DNA from: Microbacterium sp. | GTDB lineage: Bacteria; Actinomycetota; Actinomycetes; Actinomycetales; Microbacteriaceae | Length of the DNA: 64,000 bases | Reading direction: 5' to 3' | NCBI RefSeq assembly: GCF_031180975.1 | Contig: NZ_JAPSLI010000004.1 | Coordinates: 62,001-126,000, forward strand | Shown here: positions 1-10,729 of the stretch, piece after piece | Layout: each line of letters opens with the position of its first letter | Numbering within the stretch: the first letter of the stretch is position 1 | Position numbers and translations under genes: made by a program | Notes under the pieces: generated by a model | The model's database searches: none | What the model was told of the DNA's origin: nothing | Seen by the model: only the letters and a program-made list of their open reading frames with translations

Positions 1-343
1 GGACATCGCCGAGGTCGCCGCCGGCCTCATCCTTCACACCGGCTGGTCAGGGCGGCGGGTGCAGGCGGTGCACGGACCAGCCGACCTCAGCTGGAACGAG
101 GTCGCCGCCATCCTGACCGACGAGCTCGGACGCCCGGTGGCGGCGAGGCGGATCGCGGACGACGAGATGCGCGCCGCCTACCTGGGGATGGGCATGTCGC
201 CCGCGTGGGCGGATGCGATGCTCGGGATGTCGACGGGTCTGCGCGAGGGCTTCGTGCCCGAGCAGCAGCGCACCGTCGCCTCCACCACCCCGACCACGCT
301 GCGGTCGTGGGTGCGCGACGAGCGGGAGTCACTGCGGGCATGA
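1..343 (+). CDS. NmrA-like NAD(P)-binding protein, C-terminal fragment
   Basis: This is the last 113 codons of a gene whose start lies before the window. The frame is open from base 2 and ends with TGA at 341-343. The text begins DIAEVAAGLIL, followed by a GPADLSW segment and a helical tail. That pattern is typical of the C-terminal half of NmrA/SDR-a5 proteins, which bind NAD(P) in an N-terminal Rossmann domain not seen here. Substrate and role cannot be told. A GTG at 59 is internal, not a likely start. It converges on the phosphoglycerate mutase gene across a terminator hairpin. Confidence 0.6.
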   Translation, partial: DIAEVAAGLILHTGWSGRRVQAVHGPADLSWNEVAAILTDELGRPVAARRIADDEMRAAYLGMGMSPAWADAMLGMSTGLREGFVPEQQRTVASTTPTTLRSWVRDERESLRA

Positions 344-381
344 GAGAGGGGGAAGGATGCCCTGGCATCCGTCCCCCTCTC
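344..381. terminator. Bidirectional terminator hairpin
   Basis: Bases 344-361 pair with 364-381 with a single A-G mismatch, giving a long GC-rich stem directly after the NmrA-like stop codon. It lies between two convergent genes and probably ends transcription from both sides. Confidence 0.7.
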
Positions 382-389
382 CCACCTGG

Positions 390-1133
390 CTACTTCTTGC
401 CCTGCGCGGCGACCGCGGCGGCGCCCGCGGCGGCGGCCTCGGGGTCGAGGTAGCGGCCGGGGCCGGTGGGGACGTTGTCGTCGTCGAGCTCGTACACCAG
501 CGGGATGCCGGTGGGGATGTTCAGTCCGGCGATGTCGTCGTCGCTGATGTTCTCGAGGTGCTTGACCAGACCGCGCAGCGAGTTGCCGTGTGCGGTGACG
601 AGCACCGTCTTGCCCGCCTCGAGGTCGGGGACGATCGCCGACTCCCAGTACGGCAGGAGCCGGTCGATGACGAGCTTCAGCGACTCGGTGCGCGGCACCT
701 CGCCGTCGATACCGGCGTAGCGGGGGTCGTTCACCTGGCTGAACTCGCTGTGGTCGTCGAGCACGGGCGGCGGCACGTCGAACGAGCGGCGCCACAGCTG
801 GAACTGCTCAGGGCCGAACTCCTCGAGGGTCTGCGCCTTGTCCTTGCCCTGCAGGGCGCCGTAGTGGCGCTCGTTGAGGCGCCACGAGCGCGTCACCGGG
901 ATCCACAGCCGGTCGGCCGCGTCGAGCGCGATGTTCGCGGTCTGGATGGCCCGGCTCAGCAGCGAGGTGTGCAGCACGTCGGGGAGGATGCCGGACTCCG
1001 CCATCAGCTCGCCGCCGCGCCGCGCCTCGTTCTTGCCCTGCTCGGTGAGGCGGACGTCCACCCACCCGGTGAAGAGGTTGAGCTCGTTCCATTCGCTCTG
1101 GCCGTGACGGAGGAGGATCAGGGTGCGCGTCAT
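390..1133 (-). CDS. gpmA: 2,3-bisphosphoglycerate-dependent phosphoglycerate mutase
   Basis: Interconverts 3-phosphoglycerate and 2-phosphoglycerate in cytoplasmic glycolysis and gluconeogenesis. The 247-residue product has the phosphoglycerate mutase signature [10 protein letters not shown] with the phosphorylated histidine at about residue 10, the [10 protein letters not shown] block carrying the acid/base glutamate, and TAHGNSLR with the second histidine. Length matches the dPGM family (about 250). The frame stays open about 100 codons upstream, but that part is low-complexity and unrelated. The ATG at 1133 starts exactly at the family N-terminus. It is relevant to the glycerate kinase near 44 kb, whose product enters the pathway here. 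Confidence 0.95.
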   Translation of the reverse strand: MTRTLILLRHGQSEWNELNLFTGWVDVRLTEQGKNEARRGGELMAESGILPDVLHTSLLSRAIQTANIALDAADRLWIPVTRSWRLNERHYGALQGKDKAQTLEEFGPEQFQLWRRSFDVPPPVLDDHSEFSQVNDPRYAGIDGEVPRTESLKLVIDRLLPYWESAIVPDLEAGKTVLVTAHGNSLRGLVKHLENISDDDIAGLNIPTGIPLVYELDDDNVPTGPGRYLDPEAAAAGAAAVAAQGKK

Positions 1134-1332
1134 GGCTCCCAGCTTAGCTACACGTGGGTTCGGGGCCTGGTTGGGTGACGTTTGTTGCGGGCGGGCGCCG
1201 CGAGATTCCCTTCGCTCGCAGAGCGGGGGCCCCGCCGCCTTGGGCGGCACCCCCGATGCTCGCTCCGGGAATGTCACGTGGCGCTCTCCGGTGGGGAGCG
1301 CAGGACGCACAGTGTGAGAGAGGATTAGGGGT

Positions 1333-2160
1333 ATGGGAGGCACCTCGCCGGTTGGGCAGAGCACGCGGGGGACGACGGGGACGAACCGGCTGCGACGCAA
1401 CGACCGGTGGATCGCGGCGAGTGCGGCGTTCCGCACGGCATCCGATCCGCTCGTCGTCGACCTCGGCTACGGCGCGAGCGGGGTGACCGCTTTCGAGCTC
1501 GCCGACCGGCTGCGACGCACCAGAGCGGATGCCGAGGTGCTCGGCCTCGAGCTCGACCCGGCACGGGTCGAGCGGGCACGCGCGCAGCTCGCCGAGGTGC
1601 GCGCAGGGCGGACGCCGTTCCCGGCGGACCTGAACGTGTCCTTCCAGCGCGGCGGTTTCGAGGTGCCGCTCCCCCGCGACCGGCGACCCGCCGTGATCCG
1701 CGCGATGAACGTGCTGCGGCAGTACGACGAGCCGCAGGTCGCCGACGCCTGGCGCCTGATGGCGTCGCGGCTCGCGCCGGGCGGGATGCTGGTCGAGGGC
1801 ACGTGCGACGAGATCGGGCGGATCTGCTCGTGGGTGGACGTCTCCGCCGACGGGCATCCGCTCAAGTTCACGATCTCCCTCCGCCTGGCCGGGCTGGAGC
1901 GTCCGGGCATCGTGGCCGAGCGCCTGCCGAAGACGCTCATCCACCGCAACGTCGCAGGCGAGCGCGTGCACGCGCTGCTGACCGCACTCGATCGCGAGTG
2001 GGAACGCGCCGCACCACTGTCGACGTTCGGTCCCGCCCAGCGCTTCACCGCCGCTGTGGCGGCACTGCGCGACGGAGGGATGCCGGTGCACGGCGATCGG
2101 CGCCGCTGGCGTCTCGGCGAGCTCACCGTCCCGTGGGACGCCGTCGCCCCGGCATCCTGA
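1333..2160 (+). CDS. Class I SAM-dependent methyltransferase, substrate unknown
   Basis: The 275-residue protein has a Rossmann methyltransferase core: motif [11 protein letters not shown] at residues 41-50, an acidic end of beta-2 in [13 protein letters not shown] near residue 75-87, and later an [11 protein letters not shown] stretch typical of motif IV/post-motif. The acceptor cannot be named. The gene is divergent from gpmA across about 200 bp that holds GC-rich short inverted repeats but no clear gene. It converges on ygfZ across an inverted repeat. Confidence 0.8.
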   Translation: MGGTSPVGQSTRGTTGTNRLRRNDRWIAASAAFRTASDPLVVDLGYGASGVTAFELADRLRRTRADAEVLGLELDPARVERARAQLAEVRAGRTPFPADLNVSFQRGGFEVPLPRDRRPAVIRAMNVLRQYDEPQVADAWRLMASRLAPGGMLVEGTCDEIGRICSWVDVSADGHPLKFTISLRLAGLERPGIVAERLPKTLIHRNVAGERVHALLTALDREWERAAPLSTFGPAQRFTAAVAALRDGGMPVHGDRRRWRLGELTVPWDAVAPAS

Positions 2161-2192
2161 CCCCGCCTCTCGGCCGTCGAGAGCACGGGATC

Positions 2193-2258
2193 TCGCCGAG
2201 TGCACGGGCAGTCCACGCGAACAAGCCGTGCACTCGGCGACTTCACGTGCACTCGGCG
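2193..2258. repeat. Inverted plus direct repeat of a CCGAGTGCACGG-type unit
   Basis: TCGCCGAGTGCACGG at 2193-2207 has a perfect reverse complement at 2226-2240. A further direct copy of the second arm, CGTGCACTCGGCG, lies at 2246-2258. The unit sits between convergent genes and may act as a bidirectional terminator or be a dispersed intergenic repeat. Confidence 0.6.
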
Positions 2259-2289
2259 CAAGGAGAGCCGCGCGGCGCAGCCGACCGGG

Positions 2290-3375
2290 TCAGCGGGGAT
2301 CCTGGGCGACCGGGCGGCGGGAGAGCCGGGTCAAGCGCGGCACGTCGGCGGTCGCACCCGCGTCGGCGGGGACGATCACCTGCTGGGAGGCGGCGACATC
2401 CGCACCCTCCGCACGGACCACGAGGTCACCGGCGGGCGCCCGACGCGACAGCATCGCGAGCGCGATCGGTCCATCCTCGTAGTGCAGGGCCGAGGAGGTG
2501 ATGGTGCCGACCTCCGTGTCGCCGGCGAGCACCGGTGCACCGGGGGCAGGCAGCACCGACTCGCTGCCGTCCAGCTGGAGGGCGGCGAGCCGCCGCGGCG
2601 GATGTCCGAGGTTGTGCACCTTCGCCACGGTCTCCTGGCCGCGGTAGCAGCCCTTGCTCAGGTGCACGGCGCTGCGGATCCAGTCAGCCTCGTGCGGGAT
2701 GGACTTCTCGTCGACCTCGTGCGACCAGCGCGGCCGCCAGGCGGCGATGCGCAGCGCCTCCGCGGCGAGCGCCCCGGCGAACGGGCCGTCCGGCACCGCA
2801 GATCCGTCGAGCAGAGCGACGCTCCAGCCGTACTCCTCCGCCGGGTGCTCGGCGACCTGCGCGTACTGGTGCCCGCCGGGCTGCACGCGCGCCCACGGGT
2901 CACGCCACACGACAGGCACGCCGTGAGGCGCGGCCACCCGCAGGCGCGACTCCGCCGCCCCGCCGGCGAAGAACCCGGCGAGGGTGGCATCCGTGCGCAG
3001 CGTCACCGTCACCCGGGAACGGAACACCATCCGCTGCAGCCAGGTGGTGAGGCCCTCGGCGTCACCGGCATCCGCGATCAGCCAGGTCGACGCGCCGTCC
3101 TCGAAGACGCCGGCGGCGTGCTCGACGTGTCCGTGCGGGTCGAGCACGAGCAGCTCGGTGCTGTCTGCGGGGGCGAGACCCGCGAGGGCCTGCGACGTGA
3201 TCGAGTCGAGCCAGGTGAGCCGGTCCTCGCCGGCGACCTCGATGAGCGCCCGGTCGGTCAGCGGCGACAGCGCCTCACCGGATGCCAGCAGGCGCTGCTC
3301 CACGAACGGGTTGCCGAAATGCGCGATGACGTCGCCGTCGCGGACGGCACCGGGGAGCGTCTGGAAGACGTCCAT
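2290..3375 (-). CDS. ygfZ: YgfZ/GcvT-domain folate-binding protein
   Basis: Member of the YgfZ family, tetrahydrofolate-binding proteins that help assemble or repair Fe-S enzymes. The 361-residue product carries the diagnostic motif KGCYRGQE with lysine about residue 241 and cysteine about 243, followed by the HNLGHPPRRL segment and a C-terminal beta-barrel region. The start at 3375 gives a family-like N-terminus (MDVFQTLPGAV). The ATG overlaps the upstream gene's TGA by one base, so translation is probably coupled to the nitrobindin-like gene. Confidence 0.9.
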   Translation of the reverse strand: MDVFQTLPGAVRDGDVIAHFGNPFVEQRLLASGEALSPLTDRALIEVAGEDRLTWLDSITSQALAGLAPADSTELLVLDPHGHVEHAAGVFEDGASTWLIADAGDAEGLTTWLQRMVFRSRVTVTLRTDATLAGFFAGGAAESRLRVAAPHGVPVVWRDPWARVQPGGHQYAQVAEHPAEEYGWSVALLDGSAVPDGPFAGALAAEALRIAAWRPRWSHEVDEKSIPHEADWIRSAVHLSKGCYRGQETVAKVHNLGHPPRRLAALQLDGSESVLPAPGAPVLAGDTEVGTITSSALHYEDGPIALAMLSRRAPAGDLVVRAEGADVAASQQVIVPADAGATADVPRLTRLSRRPVAQDPR

Positions 3376-3977
3376 CACACCCTCGCCAGCCGTGCCGAGG
3401 CGTGCGACTTCAGTTGCTCGCCGAAGGCGGTGATGTCCCACGCCCACAGCAGATGGCCCTCGACGAGGCCGTACATGCGGGTCGCGCCCGAGTAGGGCTT
3501 GGTGCCGGCCATCCGCACGACGGCATCCGTCGCGATGTCGATGCGCGGACCGGCGATGCGGCCGAGGTACAGCTCCAGGGTTCCATCGGAGTGCGCGATC
3601 GACGCCTCGATCGGGAACCCGTCGGGCGTGCGCAGCGACTCGACGTCGTCGACGGTGCGGGGCGGCGCGGACTCCGTCGGCGGCAGCAGGGCCGGTCCGG
3701 GGTCGGCCGCGGTGTGATCGCGGGTGAGGCGCCAGAACCCGGTTTCGGCGACGAGCGGCACGGGCACGTCCTGACCGTCGGCGCCGAGGAAGGATGCCGT
3801 CGCCGCGTAGTTCAGGAACGGACCGCCGTCGTGGCTGAAGCTCACGCGATGGGAGAACTCGCCCTCGTAGCGCGTCTCGCCGGTCGAGTACTCGATGACA
3901 CCGGTGCCCTCCCACACACCCAGCAGCCAGGACAGCGGTGCGAGGTCGGCGGGAAGATCGGTCGGCAGATCGATCAC
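3375..3977 (-). CDS. Nitrobindin-like FABP-family heme-binding protein
   Basis: A 200-residue ten-stranded beta-barrel protein of the actinobacterial FABP/DUF1794 (nitrobindin) family. Family members bind ferric heme and can isomerise peroxynitrite to nitrate; activity here is inferred. Visible features are the GVWEGTG motif at residues 20-26 (family GxWxGxG), and the C-terminal segment ending in SHASARLARV whose histidine at about 192 fits the heme axial ligand. The GTG at 3977 gives a family-like N-terminus (M/V-IDLPTDL). It is coupled to ygfZ by a one-base overlap. Confidence 0.85.
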   Translation of the reverse strand: MIDLPTDLPADLAPLSWLLGVWEGTGVIEYSTGETRYEGEFSHRVSFSHDGGPFLNYAATASFLGADGQDVPVPLVAETGFWRLTRDHTAADPGPALLPPTESAPPRTVDDVESLRTPDGFPIEASIAHSDGTLELYLGRIAGPRIDIATDAVVRMAGTKPYSGATRMYGLVEGHLLWAWDITAFGEQLKSHASARLARV

Positions 3978-3990
3978 GGCGCGGTGCGGA

Positions 3991-4104
3991 TCAGCGCTGG
4001 CCGCGGAACAGGTTGACGAGCACGACGCCGGAGACGAAGGCGATCGCGAGGCTCGCAAGGCCGAGCAGGCCGAGGAAGAAGAATTCGAGCGCGACGAGGT
4101 CCAT
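3991..4104 (-). CDS. Small single-pass membrane protein (37 aa)
   Basis: A very short reading frame, ATG at 4104 to TGA at 3991-3993, encodes a hydrophobic peptide starting MDLVALEFFF and ending VLVNLFRGQR. About 28 central residues form one transmembrane helix with a short basic tail. It stands 13 bp upstream of the nitrobindin-like gene in the same direction. Similar small membrane proteins are seen in this position in related actinobacteria, to my recollection; function is unknown. Support comes from composition, frame and context only. Confidence 0.55.
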   Translation of the reverse strand: MDLVALEFFFLGLLGLASLAIAFVSGVVLVNLFRGQR

Positions 4105-4147
4105 GGCCCCTACTCTAGTCGCTCCGACGGCGGCCGAGGCCGGTGGT

Positions 4148-4441
4148 TCAGACGGTGGGGACGAGCGCCGCGAGACCGAACGCGACGGAGATCAGTCCCA
4201 TCAGCAGAAGAGCGCCGACGACGCTCCCCGCGACGCGGACGATGAAGCCCTGGGCAAGCCCGTACCAGAGCTGCACGGCGAAGGTCAGCAGCACGATGCC
4301 GCCGAACGCGATCAGCAGCCAGCCCATGCGCACCTGCTCGGGCAGCACGATCCCGAGGGTGATCGCCACGACGACCGACACGATCCACACGGCCACCACG
4401 CCGTGGAAGGCGTTGCGCGGAGCGAGAGCGGGTTCCGACAT
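4148..4441 (-). CDS. Small polytopic membrane protein, function unknown
   Basis: The 97-residue product has three hydrophobic helices: roughly residues 14-33 (VVAVWIVSVVVAITLGIVLP), 39-62, and 70-95. The cytoplasmic N-terminus is short. No catalytic motif is visible and no family name is certain. It belongs to a minus-strand run with the 37-residue membrane protein and the nitrobindin-like gene, and is divergent from the GlnR-like regulator. Confidence 0.7.
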   Translation of the reverse strand: MSEPALAPRNAFHGVVAVWIVSVVVAITLGIVLPEQVRMGWLLIAFGGIVLLTFAVQLWYGLAQGFIVRVAGSVVGALLLMGLISVAFGLAALVPTV

Positions 4442-4538
4442 GCTGCCATCGTAGTTCCCCGCCGCGGCAGCCGGATGCCGGTGCGCCGCGTCCCGTCACG
4501 CACCGCGTGCACGGTGCCGCCGCCGTTAGCATTAGCGC

Positions 4539-5216
4539 GTGGTCGTGCTGCTGGCTCTCACCTCCTCTCCCGACGCGGAGCAGGTGCTTCCTGCGCTGAG
4601 CCTGCTGTCCCACAGCATCCGCCACCACCCCTCCGACCCGAGCCACCTGCTGTCGCTGCCCGAGGCCGACGCCATCGTGGTCGACGGGCGCACCGACCTG
4701 ATCGGCGCGAAGGCCGTGTGCCGGCTGCTGCAGACCGCCGGCAGCGACGCACCCGTCCTGCTCGTCGTGACCGAAGGGGGCCTCAGCGCCGTCTCGGCCG
4801 ACTGGGCGTTCGCCGATGTCATCCTCAACACCGCAGGGCCCGCCGAGGTCGACGCCCGCATCCGGCTCATCCTGTCCCGCGCGCAGGCGTCCGAGCCGGT
4901 GCGCGTGCAGGCGTCCGGCATCACGATCGACGAGCAGTCGTACTCGGCGAAGCTGCACGGCAAGCCGCTGGACCTCACCTACAAGGAGTTCCAGCTGCTG
5001 CACTTCCTCGCCACCCACCCATCCCGGGTGTTCACGCGAGAGCAGCTGCTCAGCGACGTGTGGGGCTACGACTACTTCGGTGGCACCCGCACGGTCGACG
5101 TGCACGTGCGGCGGCTGCGCGCCAAGCTCGGCGACGCCGAGCAGATCATCGGCACCGTGCGCAACGTCGGCTACCGGTTCAACCTCTACGACGACGACAG
5201 CCGAGCCGAGGAATGA
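4539..5216 (+). CDS. glnR: GlnR-like atypical OmpR-family response regulator
   Basis: A 225-residue regulator with a receiver-like domain (about 1-115) and a winged-helix DNA-binding domain (about 125-215). The N-terminus LLALTSS...VLPALSLLSHSIR, the DLTYKEFQLLHFLA segment and VWGYDYFGGTRTVDVHVRRLRAK closely match the GlnR nitrogen regulator of actinobacteria as I recall it. As in GlnR, the receiver lacks the usual acidic pair at the end of beta-1, while Asp49 remains, so phosphorylation is unlikely. The GTG at 4539 gives the GlnR-type N-terminus. It precedes ppk by 42 bp in the same direction, which links nitrogen control to phosphate storage. Confidence 0.75.
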   Translation: MVVLLALTSSPDAEQVLPALSLLSHSIRHHPSDPSHLLSLPEADAIVVDGRTDLIGAKAVCRLLQTAGSDAPVLLVVTEGGLSAVSADWAFADVILNTAGPAEVDARIRLILSRAQASEPVRVQASGITIDEQSYSAKLHGKPLDLTYKEFQLLHFLATHPSRVFTREQLLSDVWGYDYFGGTRTVDVHVRRLRAKLGDAEQIIGTVRNVGYRFNLYDDDSRAEE

Positions 5217-5258
5217 CCCGGCAGCGAGTTCACCCGCCGGACGGCTCGCGGTGCAAGG

Positions 5259-7429
<2,171 letters not shown>

Positions 7430-7433
<4 letters not shown>

Positions 7434-8368
7434 CCGACACCGCCGTCTACGCCGCGGGCGCGGTGGTCTGGCGCCTGGTCGAGGGCAGGTTGCGGGTGCT
7501 GCTGATCCACCGCACGAAGTACCGCGACGTCACCCTCCCGAAGGGGAAGGTGGATCCCGGCGAGATGCTCGCCGAGACCGCGGTGCGCGAGGTGCACGAG
7601 GAGACCGGCATCCGGGTGTCGCTGGGAGTGCCGGTGGGCGTCAGCCGCTACTGGATGCGCCCCAAGCGGCAGAAGGTGGTGCACTACTGGGCGGCGGAGG
7701 CGACGGAGGATGCGATCCGCGCCTCCACGTTCATCCCGAACGGCGAGATCTCCGGCGTGGAGTGGGTGAGTCTGAAGAAGGCCCGCTCCCGGCTCAGCTA
7801 CCCGGTCGACGTGGAGATCCTCGACGCGTTCGCGGCGCTCGTCGACGACGGCGTGCTGCACACGTTCCCGCTCATCGCGCTGCGGCACGCGAAGGCGGTG
7901 CCGCGATCGGAATGGCGCGGAGCCGATGCCGCCCGGCCGCTGACCGAACGGGGACAGCGGCAGGCCAAGGCGATCGTCGGCCCGCTGCGCGCGTTCGGTG
8001 TGAAGCGGATCGTCACGAGCGACGCGGTGCGCTGCGTGGAGACGGTCGCCCCGCTGGAGAAGAGGCTGCGCCGGACGGCGCGGCGGACCCACGACATCAG
8101 CCAGGAGGCGTGGGAGGACGGCTCCGCCGACGTGCGCGCGGTCATCGGGCGGCGCGTGCGCGCCAGGAAGCCGGCGGTGATCTGCAGCCACAACCCGGTG
8201 CTGCCCACCATCGTGTCGGAGATCGCGCTCGCCACCGGCAGCCTCCGCGGCTCGTACGTCAACAGCGCGAGCGCGCTGGAGGTCGCCGGGTTCTCGGTCA
8301 TCCACCTGTCGGCGACGAACCCCGGATCGGGGATCATCGCGATCGAGACCCACGAGCCGCGGGTCTGA
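7430..8368 (+). CDS. mutT1: Nudix hydrolase fused to histidine phosphatase (MutT1-like)
   Basis: A 312-residue two-domain protein. Residues 39-61 form a complete Nudix box (G39, E45, R53-E54, E57-E58, G60). From about residue 148 a histidine-phosphatase domain begins, with the catalytic histidine at about 153 in ALRHAKA and a second histidine in SHNPVLPT. Mycobacterial MutT1 has the same domain order and degrades 8-oxo-dGTP and dinucleoside polyphosphates; the same substrates are likely here but not shown. The overlap with ppk suggests translational coupling between polyphosphate synthesis and nucleotide clean-up. Confidence 0.85.
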
Positions 8369-8415
8369 ATCTCTCAGTCTTCCCGCAGCAGCGCGAAGCG
8401 CGCTGTCCCCGATCC

Positions 8416-8437
8416 GTTCACCTTCCGTTCACCCACC
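8416..8437 (+). promoter_or_regulatory. PHO box upstream of pstS
   Basis: Two adjacent 11-nt direct repeats, GTTCACCTTCC (8416-8426) and GTTCACCCACC (8427-8437), match the PhoP direct-repeat unit known from Streptomyces (GTTCACC-type). They lie 87 bp upstream of the pstS start. A weaker GTTAACC copy is at 8450. Phosphate-starvation control of pstSCAB is the natural reading. Confidence 0.8.
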
Positions 8438-8523
8438 CGGGAGAGTCTCGTTAACCGTCGCTCCTAGCGTCACTGTGTGCCCTGCACCGGGCCAGAAACC
8501 ATCCCCGATCGAACGGATCCACA

Positions 8524-9627
8524 GTGAAGATCACCCGAATCGCCCGCATCGGCGCCATCGGCGCCGTCGCTGCTCTCGCCCTCGCCGGCTGCGCCGCGAA
8601 CGAGGCCCCGGCCGGAGGCTCCGACCAGCCCGCCGCCGGCTCCGACCTCGAGGGCACGCTGAAGGCCACCGGCGCCTCGTCGCAGGGGTCCGCTCAGGAG
8701 GCGTGGGTGGCCGCGTTCCAGCAGGCCAACCCGGGCGTCACCATCAACTACGAACCCACCGGTTCCGGCACCGGCCGCGAGAACTTCCTCGCCGGCGCCA
8801 GCGACTTCATCGGCTCCGACCGTGCGTTCGACGACGAGGAGATGGCCGCGGGTGGCTTCCAGACCTGCGCATCGGATGCCATCGTCGAGGTGCCGCTTTA
8901 CATCTCGCCCGTCGCCGTGGCGTTCAACCTCGAGGGCGTCGACTCGCTCAACCTCGACGCGAAGACCATCGCGGGCATCTTCGCCGGCACCATCACCAAC
9001 TGGAACGACCCGGCCATCGCGTCGCAGAACGAGGGCGTGGAGCTGCCCGACCTGGCGATCTCGCCGGTGCACCGCTCCGACCCGTCCGGCACGCAGGAGA
9101 CCTTCACCAAGTACCTCAGCGCCACCGCCGGCGACGTGTGGACCCACGAGCCCGCCGACGAGTGGCCGATCCAGGGCGGCGAGGCCGCGCAGGGCACCTC
9201 CGGTGTCGTGCAGGCCATCAAGGCCGGCAACGGTGCGATCGGCTTCGCCGACGCCTCGCAGACCGAGGGTCTCGGTCAGGTGCACGTCGGTGTCGGCGAC
9301 GAGTACGTCGCCTACTCGGCCGAGGCCGCCGCCGCGCTGGTGGAGAACTCGCCGCTGGTCGAGGGCCGCGGCGAGGGCGACCTGGTCTTCGACGTCGACC
9401 CGGCCGCCGCTCCGGCCGGCGCGTACCCGATCGCCCTGGTCAGCTACCTCATCGCCTGCGAGGAGTACGAGGACCCGAACACCGCCGAGGTCGTGAAGGC
9501 GTACCTCGAGTACATCGCCAGCGAGGAGGGCCAGCAGGCCGCCGCCGACAACGCGGGCAGCGCCCCGATCTCGGAGGGCCTGCGCGAGAAGGCCCTCGCC
9601 GCCATCGACACCATCAAGGTCGGCTGA
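8524..9627 (+). CDS. pstS: Phosphate ABC transporter substrate-binding lipoprotein
   Basis: Extracytoplasmic phosphate receptor of the high-affinity Pst system. The GTG start at 8524 is followed by a lipoprotein signal with lipobox LAGC, cysteine at residue 23. The mature 345-residue part has PstS family blocks: GASSQGSAQEAWV, the GTGRENFLAG segment, SDRAF, and RSDPSGTQETFTKYL, which supply phosphate-contacting serines, arginine and aspartate. A PHO box lies upstream, and a stable hairpin follows before pstC. Confidence 0.95.
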   Translation: MKITRIARIGAIGAVAALALAGCAANEAPAGGSDQPAAGSDLEGTLKATGASSQGSAQEAWVAAFQQANPGVTINYEPTGSGTGRENFLAGASDFIGSDRAFDDEEMAAGGFQTCASDAIVEVPLYISPVAVAFNLEGVDSLNLDAKTIAGIFAGTITNWNDPAIASQNEGVELPDLAISPVHRSDPSGTQETFTKYLSATAGDVWTHEPADEWPIQGGEAAQGTSGVVQAIKAGNGAIGFADASQTEGLGQVHVGVGDEYVAYSAEAAAALVENSPLVEGRGEGDLVFDVDPAAAPAGAYPIALVSYLIACEEYEDPNTAEVVKAYLEYIASEEGQQAAADNAGSAPISEGLREKALAAIDTIKVG

Positions 9628-9646
9628 TCCGCACACCCGACTGATT

Positions 9647-9684
9647 CCGATGCCCCCGCGTCCATCCGGGCGCGGGGGCATCGG
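9647..9684 (+). terminator. Intra-operon hairpin between pstS and pstC
   Basis: Bases 9647-9660 pair perfectly with 9671-9684 over 14 bp, with a 10-nt loop and no T tract. In pst operons such a hairpin often gives partial termination or stabilises the pstS message, making the binding protein more abundant than the channel. That role is inferred here. Confidence 0.7.
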
Positions 9685-9726
9685 AGGGTCAGCCACCACC
9701 CCGCCTGAATCCCGAAACAGGAGACC

Positions 9727-10728
9727 ATGAGCACGACGACACGGCAGCCGGAGTCCGCCCCGTCTGCACCGCCTGCCCCCGCCTCGCGGCCTGCCCCGCC
9801 TGCCCCGATCAAGGCCAAGCAGCGTCTGGGTGACCGCGTGTTCTCCGGCACCGCTCTCGGCGCCGGCCTCATCATCCTCGTCGTGCTCGCCGCCGTCGCG
9901 ACCTTCCTGATCATCCAGAGCCTGCCCGCGTTCGCGCCGGACACCAGCGACAACCACATCCTTGAGGGCCGCTCGTTCTGGTCGTACGTCGGGCCGCTCG
10001 CGTTCGGCACCATCTGGGCGTCGTTCATCGCCCTGGTGATCGCGACACCGATCTCCATCGGCATCGCCCTGTTCATCTCGCACTACGCACCCCGCCGGCT
10101 CGCCGGCGTGCTCGGCTACGTGATCGATCTGCTCGCCGCCGTGCCGTCGGTGGTGTTCGGCCTTTGGGGCGGCCTGGTGCTGGCGCCGCTCCTGCAGCCG
10201 GTCTACGCCTGGCTGAACGCCAACGCTTCGTGGTTCCCGCTGTTCGGCGGTCAGGTCTCCTCGACCGGCAAGACCATCATGACGGCGGCGCTGGTGCTCG
10301 CGGTCATGGTCATCCCGATCATGACCGCCATCTGCCGCGAGGTGTTCCTGCAGACCCCGAAGCTGCACGAGGAGGCCGCCCTCGCCCTCGGCGCGACCCG
10401 CTGGGAGATGGTGCGCATGGCGGTGCTGCCCTTCGCCCGCGGCGGCATGGTCTCGGCCGTGATGCTCGCCCTCGGTCGCGCGCTCGGCGAGACGATGGCC
10501 GTGACGATGGTGCTCTCGCCCTCGTTCGTCTACAGCTTCCTGGTGCTCACCGCCACCAACCCCACCCCGATCCCCGCGAACATCGCGCTCGCATTCCCCG
10601 AGGCGCACGGAACCGGCGTCAACACCCTGATCGCGACCGGTCTGATCCTGTTCGTGGTGACCTTCGCCGTCAACGCGGTGGCCCGCTGGATCGTCGCACG
10701 CCGCGCCGAGTTCTCTGGAGCGAACTGA
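9727..10728 (+). CDS. pstC: Phosphate ABC transporter permease PstC
   Basis: Inner-membrane channel subunit of the Pst importer. The 333-residue protein has a proline/alanine-rich N-terminal tail of about 35 residues, a first membrane helix (about 45-65), and a BPD_transp_1 permease domain with about five further helices. The EAA-type coupling loop is HEEAALALGATRWEMVRMAVLP, and GRALGETMAVTMVL is typical of PstC. The ATG at 9727 follows the RBS AACAGGAGACC. It forms a single-base-spaced pair with pstA. Confidence 0.93.
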   Translation: MSTTTRQPESAPSAPPAPASRPAPPAPIKAKQRLGDRVFSGTALGAGLIILVVLAAVATFLIIQSLPAFAPDTSDNHILEGRSFWSYVGPLAFGTIWASFIALVIATPISIGIALFISHYAPRRLAGVLGYVIDLLAAVPSVVFGLWGGLVLAPLLQPVYAWLNANASWFPLFGGQVSSTGKTIMTAALVLAVMVIPIMTAICREVFLQTPKLHEEAALALGATRWEMVRMAVLPFARGGMVSAVMLALGRALGETMAVTMVLSPSFVYSFLVLTATNPTPIPANIALAFPEAHGTGVNTLIATGLILFVVTFAVNAVARWIVARRAEFSGAN

Positions 10729-10729
10729 C

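Noticed and set aside
390..1436. A phosphoglycerate mutase with a 101-residue leader
   Set aside because: The leader overlaps the methyltransferase gene and non-coding sequence; the ATG at 1133 fits the family N-terminus.
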